From Lunularia cruciata (taxonomy: Eukaryota > Streptophyta > Marchantiopsida > Lunulariales > Lunulariaceae): a DNA stretch of 64,000 nt. The notes under the pieces are model-generated. The model searched no databases, was not told the origin of the DNA, and saw nothing but the letters and a program-made list of their open reading frames with translations. Made by a program: the position numbers and the translations under genes. The stretch spans positions 61,070,001 through 61,134,000 of the forward strand of contig OX419757.1 in the NCBI GenBank assembly GCA_948567375.1, given 5' to 3'. This document shows positions 57,120 through 64,000 of the stretch, one piece after another; the first letter of the stretch is position 1, and every line of letters starts with the position of its first letter.

Positions 57120-57880
57120 CCTATCCTATGCAAACTCAAAACCCTCTCAGTCCAATCCCATAAAACAAACCTTTGTCATTCTTCCTTCACTCTGTCCCTA
57201 AAGAGCCTTCCTGATTACTCCTTCACGATCGTTTCAATTCCTTTTGATTCACTTCCTTCCTGCCCACCTTCTGTCCTCTGCAAACTCAAAAACCTCTCAC
57301 TCCAATCAGATAAAACAAATCTCTGCCATTCGTCCTTCACTCTATCCCTAAAGAGCCTTCCTGATTACTCCTTCACGATCATTTCAATTCCTTTCGTTTC
57401 ACTTCCTTTCTGCCCACCTTCTGTCCTCTACAAACTCAAAACCCTCTCACTCCAATCAGATAAAACAAATCTCTGCCATTCTTCCTTCACTCTGTCCCTA
57501 AAGAGCCTTCCTGATTACTCCTTCATGATCATTTCAATTCCTTTCGTTTCACTTCCTTCCTGCCCACCTTCTGTCCTCTGCAAACTCAAAACCCTCATTC
57601 TCCAATCAGATAAAACAAACCTCTGCCATTCTTCCTTCACTCTGTCCCTAAAGAGCCTTCCTGATTACTCCTTCACGATCATTCCAATTCCTTTCGTTTC
57701 ACTTCCTTCCTGCCCACCTTCTGTCCTCTGCAAACTCGAAACCCTCATTCTCCAATCAGCTAAAACAAACCTCTGTCATTCTTCCTTCACTATGTCCCTA
57801 CATAGCCTTCCTGATTACTCCTTCACGATTGTTTCAATTCTCATTTCGTTTCACTTCCTTCCTGCCCACCTTTCTCCTGA
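57120..57880 (+). repeat. 150-bp tandem array in P2
   Basis: TAAAACAAA(C/T) recurs at 57161, 57311, 57461, 57611 and 57761, an exact 150-bp period. Units differ by a few substitutions each. The 50-codon period keeps a 491-codon frame open (56997-58472) whose protein would be a Ser/Pro/Leu-rich 50-residue repeat. I regard it as non-coding LTR sequence. Confidence 0.9.
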
Positions 57881-58832
57881 AAACCTCCCCTGTCATGTCC
57901 CAAAAACTTCCTGTCCAACCTTCCTCACTTTCCGAAAACCCTCAGCCTTTCCTCTCACAAATATTTCTGCCACTTCTCTCAAAAATTCTCTGAAATCTCC
58001 TAAAACTGACAGCCCTCATCTTTGGAAAATCTTACTCCTTTCTTCTCACGAAAATTTCTGCAACTTCTCTCGAAAATCCTTTGCAAACTTCCTGAAACTC
58101 CTTGTCTCTCCTGAAAATCCTCAGGCAACTTCTCTCTCGATACATCAATTCCCTTGTCTCCAAACTCCTTTTGATCTTTCCCTATCACCCCAACCCTTCT
58201 TCCAATTCTTGTGTCTTTCCCTCTTCAACTTGTTCCTGTCACTTCAAAAAAAACCCCTTTCTTGTTCCTGTCCTTCGCAAAAACCCCTTTCCTATCCCTG
58301 TCCTTTGCAAAAAAACCCCTTTCGACCTCCTTGTCTCCTTGATTGTCCTTTGTTGCTGCTACCCAACTCTGCCTTCCATTCTTTCCCCGTTCCCCTTTCT
58401 CTGCCCACGATCTTCCTATTTTCCCCTATTTCTGTTTTCTCTTCCCTTTTGTTTTCCCTTCTTGATTCCTAAAACCTCTTTACGTTTAGGAGTCACCTCT
58501 TCTTGCTGCTCTGTTCTTTTATTCCTTTCCCCTTTGCAGAAGTGCTTGATACCTCTCTATCATTCAACAAAGCCCTTCCAGACTTATCTATCTTCTCCTT
58601 TCCTTCCTTTCTCGAAAATTCCAGCTACCACTCCTTACCAAGCTCATCTGACATTCTTTTTTGAAACTCTCTGCTGTCCAGTCCTCATCTGTCCCAAATT
58701 TTGATACCCTATCAGCATGTGCCCTCCCGCAAGACTTTCACTGAAAAAAAAACCCTCTACTGTCTAGCCCTCCGCTTCTTGAAATCCTGCAACCACTCCT
58801 TACCACTCTCATCTGGCCTTTTCCCGACGACA

Positions 58833-60210
58833 ACGTTGGCATGATGAGACAGATGAGGAGATGGTGTTAGGTTAGCATGCATCAGCCTCTCTGTGTATAT
58901 TTTTTGAGGCTTTGGTGGTATTTCTCTCAACGCACATGAGGAGTTATTGAGGTCACAAATCCAAAGAGTGAAGATATTGGTACAGTTCAGCAAGACATTC
59001 ATCATAACGTCTTAGTGATGGGCTATCTTTGCACTTGTGTTGTGGGTGGCACAATTGGGCCAAGGAGAGAGATTGTGTCCTTTAGCAAGCCAGACAATTC
59101 AGATTGGAGTGCAAACATCTTTTGCATGTTTAAGAGGATGGCAGAGTGTGAGTAGTACCACTTCCATCTAAGAGACCACAGTTGGTCCATCATGCTCATG
59201 AGGAGCTAGGACATTTTGGAGTAAAGCATACATATAGCTTACTCCAAAGTCATTATTGGTGATGTGGTATGCAGACCAAGGTACAACAGTTTGTTGCTAG
59301 ATGTGTGGTTTGTGACCAAGTTAGAGCATCATTCAATGCTCCTACGCCATAGTTACACCCATTACCTATCATGAGATTGGGTTACCATTGAAGTTTAGAC
59401 TTTGCTGGACCTTTACCTCTAATTGTGAGACATCATTAGTATGTTTTGGTGATGGTGGAGCACTTCTCCAAGTGGATTGAGTTGGTGGCACTTCTTGACA
59501 AGTCTAGTGAAAGGACAACTTACTTGTTCTTGGATTGATTTCTTAGTCATTTTGGTGCACCAACTGAGGTTTTGACTGATTAAGATATAGAGTTCTTGGG
59601 GGAATTTCAGGTCTTGTGTGACAAGGCTTTGATTGATCATCATACTACATCCCGAGATCACCTTGAGGCACATGGCTTAACAGAGAGAGTGGTTCAAATG
59701 ATGAAGAGAGGATTGCAAAAGTATGGTTTGCAGAGACGCCACTTGGGAGATTGGGATCTCCAATTACCTTGGTTGGCCATGGGCTATCAGTTCAGCCAGC
59801 AAGCCTCCTTAGCATCCTTATCTCCTTGCTTTCTACTCTATGGATGATATCCAAATTTACATGCAACCATTTGTCAAGATGCTATTGTAGTTTTGGACTT
59901 GGATGATCTAGATGTATGGATGAGCGCATGTTCTTAGCGGGTAGAGATCTTTCAAAGAGTGATGCCAATGGCCTTTGAGAACTTGGAGATTGTTGAGCAT
60001 AAAGATACCTTACATTGTGCTACCATTTAAGGAGGAGGTTATAGATCCTCAATCTGTTGATTTTATCTAGGAGACTATGTATATCTACAACAAACAACAC
60101 ACATAACACTTGATGTTTTGACATGCCACACTATCTTGAGAGTGCGTGAGGTTTTGGCATATAGAGTCCTCGTGTAGGAAGGAAGTGATGGTGTTGTTTG
60201 GAAGGATCAT
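58833..60210 (+). pseudogene. T4 integrase
   Basis: Resumes T4 after P2. Integrase zinc site: HHAHEELGHFGVKHTYSLLQ, then a CVVC pair (about 59185-59320). Catalytic core: LDFAGPLPL near 59400, VLTD near 59575, and GLTERVVQMMKRGLQ near 59680, giving D, D, E with about 35 residues between the last two. The open part 59596-59847 continues to FSQQASLASLSPCFLLYG. After that comes a decayed C-terminal part. Several stops in the core make it inactive. It leads into the PHD-like finger. Confidence 0.8.
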
Positions 60211-60435
60211 GTGTGCAATTGTACACCATGCTACCTCCCAAACATTGATAGTACTATGGACCCAAGCTTGGTACTTGTATGTGCAGGCTTGAGTTGTATG
60301 TTATGTGGCTCTTTTGGTGGAGTTGCTACTATGTTAGTGTATGAAAGCTGTTCAAGAGGATGGCATATGACATGTATGACTCCTCCCCTCATGGTGGTTC
60401 CTCAAGGACAGTGGTTATGTCCTAGATGTACTTGA
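60211..60435 (+). pseudogene. PHD-like zinc finger at the 3' end of T4 pol
   Basis: A 74-codon open stretch with a PHD-type pattern: C29-X2-C32, then YESCSRGWHMTCMTPPL (C47, H52, C55) and VPQGQWLCPRC (C70, C73). The spacing and the GWH..C..PPL...P.G.W.CP.C signature fit the Cys4-His-Cys3 PHD family, which in known proteins reads histone H3 tails. The third zinc ligand is Tyr44 (TAT) where Cys is expected, a likely G-to-A change. It sits directly downstream of integrase, the position where chromoviruses carry a chromodomain, so a role in target choice is plausible. The frame upstream is broken, so its fusion to integrase is inferred. Confidence 0.65.
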
Positions 60436-60608
60436 CCTATAGCTAGTTCATTCTTTATATGGTATAGATTGCAGACATGCGACTAACAATGGGCCTCCAT
60501 AGCACCCGGCCTTCTGATCTTTGCTCATCATAGGATATACCATATACTTGGAGTAGGTGGCTATTTGGAGTTAGAGGGACCTAATTGCCAACTAGGAGTG
60601 CAATTGTT
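60436..60608. other. T4 3' tail; no feature seen
   Basis: Short sequence between the PHD-like stop and the duplicated block at 60609. No polypurine tract or LTR start could be recognised. Confidence 0.35.
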
Positions 60609-60710
60609 GCACTTTAGAGAGTATGTATGACTTATGTGTGAGTTGTGCTTCTATGGTGTATGATGTTAATAGTGATGTATGTTGTGTAGCAATATATCTA
60701 CGCACAACAA
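60609..60710 (+). repeat. ~100-bp direct repeat, left copy
   Basis: GCACTTTAGAGAGTATGTATG and the following ~80 bp, ending CGCACAACAA, are repeated at 61166-61260 with about 10-15% differences by eye. The two copies bracket a T3 fragment. Confidence 0.8.
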
Positions 60711-60711
60711 C

Positions 60712-61165
60712 TGTCATGCCATTTGTAGTGTTGCATCTAGATTACTTGGACACTGGAGTTGTAGTGATAGTAGTTAGAGGTATTTCAATAATTTCCCATG
60801 GACTACTTTTTGACTGTCAGATTTTGTGTTTGGGGTACTGACTTCATGGTGGAGCTCACCATCACTTTGTACCATTTGCATCATCGAGTGTGCCATAAGT
60901 GGGACCGTTAGGGTTTTAGACCTAGCTCAAGTCCAAGGGTATACTTTTGAAGTACATCTCTAGAGAGCTCACTTCTCTGATGTTGAGCATTCAAGTTCTT
61001 GGCTATGGTATATAGAGGCTGGCAAGCATCACTTGGATTCTCTTAGCTAGAGTGGGTGTGTCTTGACTGTAATCAGTGCCCAATTATTAGCAGTTTATAA
61101 AGTGCAAATCAAGTACTAATCTAAGTTGGGTTGATTTGAGAGTTGTAAACTATCTGATTATTGTG
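60712..61165 (-). repeat. T3 fragment, copy 3
   Basis: Minus-strand copy of the 3' ~450 bp of T3, from the true end (TGTCATGCC on the plus strand at 60712) to the region matching 14540-14570. The 5' part with the tRNA-like head is missing. Confidence 0.75.
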
Positions 61166-61260
61166 GCACTTTAGAGTATATGTATGACTTATGTGTGAGT
61201 TGTGCTTCTATAGTGTATGATAACAATGTATGTTATGTAGCAATGTATATATACACAACA
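61166..61260 (+). repeat. ~100-bp direct repeat, right copy
   Basis: Second copy of 60609-60710, ending TATATACACAACA, with small gaps. It abuts the T2c relic at 61261. Confidence 0.8.
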
Positions 61261-63141
61261 AGCTTGCTTGGAAAAAATATATGGTGATTGTCATATAATA
61301 GCACCAAATCACCCTCCTAAATAGAAACATGCTTGATTTGCTTATTGTGCCTGACTTTCCTCTGTTCTTGCACTTCCTCATGGTTTGCATTGCATTGTCT
61401 TGTTTCTCTTCTAGCCACATCAGTTGATAGATCCAAAGATCCAAGCTTTCTTCCTCCAACAATTGTTCTTTGCAAAGAATCCAATACGATAGTAATCCAA
61501 CGGGTAGTATGGGATGCAAACCGGATGTGAAGAAATATGGAGTTTGTTTGGTTGTAATCTTCTCAATTTTTTTGTATGCCCACAAAGCTATAGGGAAATT
61601 AGTGTCCCAATCATAGGCAAAATTGACTATCACCTTAATCAAAATTTTACATAGCAATCCATTAGCCTTCTCCATTAGTTCATTTGCTTTTGAGTTATAG
61701 GGAGTCATCTTTTGATGTTTAATATAGAAGTACTTGGTTAATGCTTCCACCATTGCGTTCACCACTTGGTTAATGGGTTCCCCAATCACTGACCAATTCA
61801 AGAGGACATCTGTAACATGAAATGATGTTTTGGAAGAAAAATTCTACAACTATTTTAGCATCATCTCTCCAAGTTGCCTTTGCTTCCACCATCTTGGTAG
61901 CAAAATCAGTGCACACCAAGATGTATCTCTTCCTTGTGACTTGGTTCACTAGTTGAATTGGACCCACAAAATCAATACCCCATTTCTCAAATGGAGCCAA
62001 TGGCAAAATTGGTCTCAAAGGCCACTTGGGAGTAGCTATTGGCTTTCCTATTTGTTGGTAGGCATCACAACTTTGTATGTAGGCGTGAGTATCCTTATAC
62101 ATTGTAGGCCACCAATACCCTACTAAAGAATCTTCTTTATAGTATTCTTTAGGGCATAATGACCTCTTGATGCTTCAGATGTAAGGACTCAATTACTCCT
62201 CTGACTTTGTATGCCTCTGAAGTACTTTGTCTTCACCCATCTTAAATAAAATGTTGTGTTTTAAATGATATGGTCCCATCTTCTTGAGGAAGACTGCCCT
62301 CTGCTCTAGGTCCAGCTCTTCAAGACAACGGCAAGTATGTAGATAATGATATTTTGCCCCATACCTTGTACTTCACATTGCTATAAAATGATATAACTCT
62401 TCATCAGGAACTGATCATCAACTTCCAAGTCTTGGTCTTGAGTTTCCAACCTAGATAGGAAGTCCACATTTGAATGCAAACCTCCCTTCCTTACTTGTAC
62501 AATGCATGTGAATTCTTGTAACTACAAGATCCATCTTGCAATTTGCCCAAACAAATCTGCCTTCTTGACCAAATGTTGCAATGTGTAATGGTCAACATAT
62601 AAGAAAAACTTGTATTCCAACAGGTAGTGGCAAAACTTCTTGCAAGCGTACACCATTCCAACTGCTTCTCTTTTAGTCATCAAATAATTCTTTTTTGAAA
62701 TTGAAAGCTGTCAGCTGGCATAATAAATTGGGTAGTCCTTCTTCTTCTCATCCTTCTAACTTAAGATGACTCCAATTGCCGTGGACAAGGTGTCCACATA
62801 CACATGAAAAAGGGGCATCCCAATTGTGGGCCCTCATAATTGGTGCTTCAACTTGTTCTTTCCTCAATACTTGGAAAGCTTCTTCTTGTTCTACTTCCCA
62901 CAAGTAGTCTTCAGACTTCTTTAGAAGCTTTGTGAGGGGTGCAGCAAGCACCATGTTGTTTGATACAAAGCAATCTATAGTATCCAACATGTCCTAAGAA
63001 GGCTCTTAGCTCCCAAATGTTTTTAGGGGATTCCAAAGCTGAGATAACTTTCACCTTCTTGACATCAACTTCAATACCTTGCCTTGACACCCGATGCACC
63101 AAAAGAATTCCCTCCTTCATTGCAAAGAAGCATTTCTCTAG
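61261..63141 (-). pseudogene. T2c: RT C-terminus, RNase H and integrase of T2, minus strand
   Basis: A third T2 pol relic. On the minus strand it begins at the end of RT (EKCFFAMKEGILLVHRVSRQ near 63140), then RNase H (62990-62500, decayed), the integrase zinc region, GKPIATPKWPLRPI and EKWGIDFVGPIQL (62102-61770), and an integrase C-terminal part open at 61801-61208 (SKANELMEKANGLLCKILIK, TKQTPYFFTSGLHPILP). T2 homology ends near 61262 in the AATATTTTTTC-like stretch that follows REG in T2b. Upper border: P3. Confidence 0.85.
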
Positions 63142-64000
63142 TATCATGGGGTTTTTTTGGTCTTGAGAGTGTAGCGGACACCTGGCTGCTAGTGCTTAGA
63201 TTGCTTTTGTTGTTGATGACTTGAGACTTCTCATAGTCGAACACACTCTCTCTCTCTTACACCAGTGGTCGGCAATCTCATCCTTGATAGGGCAGGTTGT
63301 TCTAATTGCTCCCAGGGGTAGGCTTATCTTGGGTTTTTTATGTTGCATCTTGCAGATTAATGCTGATCTTTGTAGAATTGTTGTGTTTAATTGTGTTTGG
63401 CCTCGTGGCTCTACTCCTATATAGCCTTGTTTCCAATTCTCTTTTAAGCTTGGGTTTGTGGTTTTGGAGCAAACGGGTTCCTTGGATGGGTTCTGATGAG
63501 ACTTATAGAATAGTCATAAGCAAACTAATTGTGATCTAAACCGGGCATCCAGATCATTGAATTGTGTCAGTCACATAGATTGGACCAAGAGCTCCTAAGA
63601 TGGAGTCCTTTCCTTGACAGAATTCATAATTCAAAGTGCACACATTTGTTCACAAATCATCATTTTAACCAGTCATGCAGTTATAAGTTGGAGAAAGGCA
63701 AACAATCCTTTTCTATGCAATGACCATGCCTAGCTCATCAGCTGTCCAATCAACTCATTCCAGCAAATCTTTCCATCCTTGTCCAATCACAGACAAACAA
63801 CATTCTCAACCTCTTCTCTTTTATGCCTTGCCACAGTTAAGACAAGATCACTCTAGAAATTCTGTTGGTCTTCTCTGCCTGGCACAACCAAGCATTTCTT
63901 TCTTCCTTCTGCCAAGACTTTCCCCTTGAAGGTTCCCCTATCTGGATCTCATTTTCTCATTTGATGCATCATCTCTCTTCCTTCTCTCTGCTCATACAAG
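63142..64000 (+). repeat. P3: third P-family repeat, runs off the window
   Basis: Starts TATCATGGGGTTTTTTTGGTCTTGAG, which aligns with the P2 start TGTCACGGGG...GGTCTTGAG, followed by GACACCTGGCTGC as in P2. The rest is diverged but keeps the GT-rich to CT-rich trend. No coding frame of note. Confidence 0.65.

Larger units (their letters stand above)
55143..58832 (+). repeat. P2: pyrimidine-rich LTR-like element with target duplication ACGT
   Basis: Runs from TGTCACGGGGATCG to CCCGACGACA, 3,690 bp. ACGT at 55139-55142 is repeated at 58833-58836. The T4 reading frame is continuous across the two flanks when the insert and one ACGT are discounted, which supports exact boundaries. It begins with about 300 bp of GT-rich sequence, then an A-run (55458-55485), then long CT-rich sequence with arrays at 56754-56990 and 57120-57880. 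No gag or pol. It is best read as a solo long LTR of another family. Confidence 0.8.

Noticed and set aside
56997-58472. 491-codon frame as a real repeat-protein gene
   Set aside because: It consists of a 150-bp array and CT-rich sequence inside P2, with a short overlapping frame in the same region and no start context or domain. Few stops are expected on a CT-rich strand.

Overview
The window looks like repeat-dense nuclear DNA from a land plant with a large genome. Ty3/gypsy retrotransposons are nested inside one another, LTRs carry target-site duplications, and pol relics of several families are present. I found no convincing host gene, rRNA, tRNA gene, CRISPR array or bacterial-style operon. 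From memory, the coding style recalls elements of ferns or other seed-free plants, but that is a weak inference. Family names here (T1 to T5, LTR2, P) are mine.

Layout. 1-4385: 3' part of gypsy element T1 (pol with one stop) and its ~680 bp LTR1. 4386-13726: gypsy family T2, a RNase H-integrase piece (T2a), a recombination scar, then gag/protease-RT-RNase H-integrase (T2b), a polypurine tract and a very long 3' LTR (LTR2-A, ~3.8 kb). 13727-14950: dispersed repeat T3. 14951-18464: LTR2-B (minus). 18465-21993: gypsy element T5 (minus) whose short LTR carries a cluster of heat-shock-element-like motifs. 21994-22578: LTR1 piece. 22579-29440: element T4 (minus) interrupted by LTR2-I. 29441-39887: unassigned DNA and five overlapping or nested LTR2 copies (F, G, E, D, plus a T2 tail). 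39888-40888: T3. 41441-60435: a second T4 (plus), split by LTR2-H, by LTR1 containing LTR2-C, and by two pyrimidine-rich elements P1 and P2; it ends in integrase followed by a PHD-like zinc finger. 60609-61260: duplicated ~100 bp around a T3 fragment. 61261-63141: T2 relic (minus). 63142-64000: P3.

The most interesting content is LTR2. Nine copies lie in the window. Two directly follow the T2 polypurine tract, which shows that the sequence really is an LTR. Four are solo insertions with exact 5-bp target duplications. The full-length form (~3.7-3.8 kb) contains, ~165-190 bp downstream of a conserved TATA box, a long reading frame of about 780-810 codons: a conserved N-terminal domain, an acidic middle and a long coiled coil. 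The retrotransposon therefore appears to keep a protein-coding gene inside its LTR, so each element would carry it twice and each solo LTR would keep a promoter plus the gene. I recognise no family for this protein.

Other notable points: a PHD-like module downstream of the T4 integrase, a heat-element-rich T5 promoter, a 12-bp LTR1 terminus left as a scar at a T2-T2 junction, and pyrimidine-rich P elements with in-register 150-bp and 99-bp arrays.
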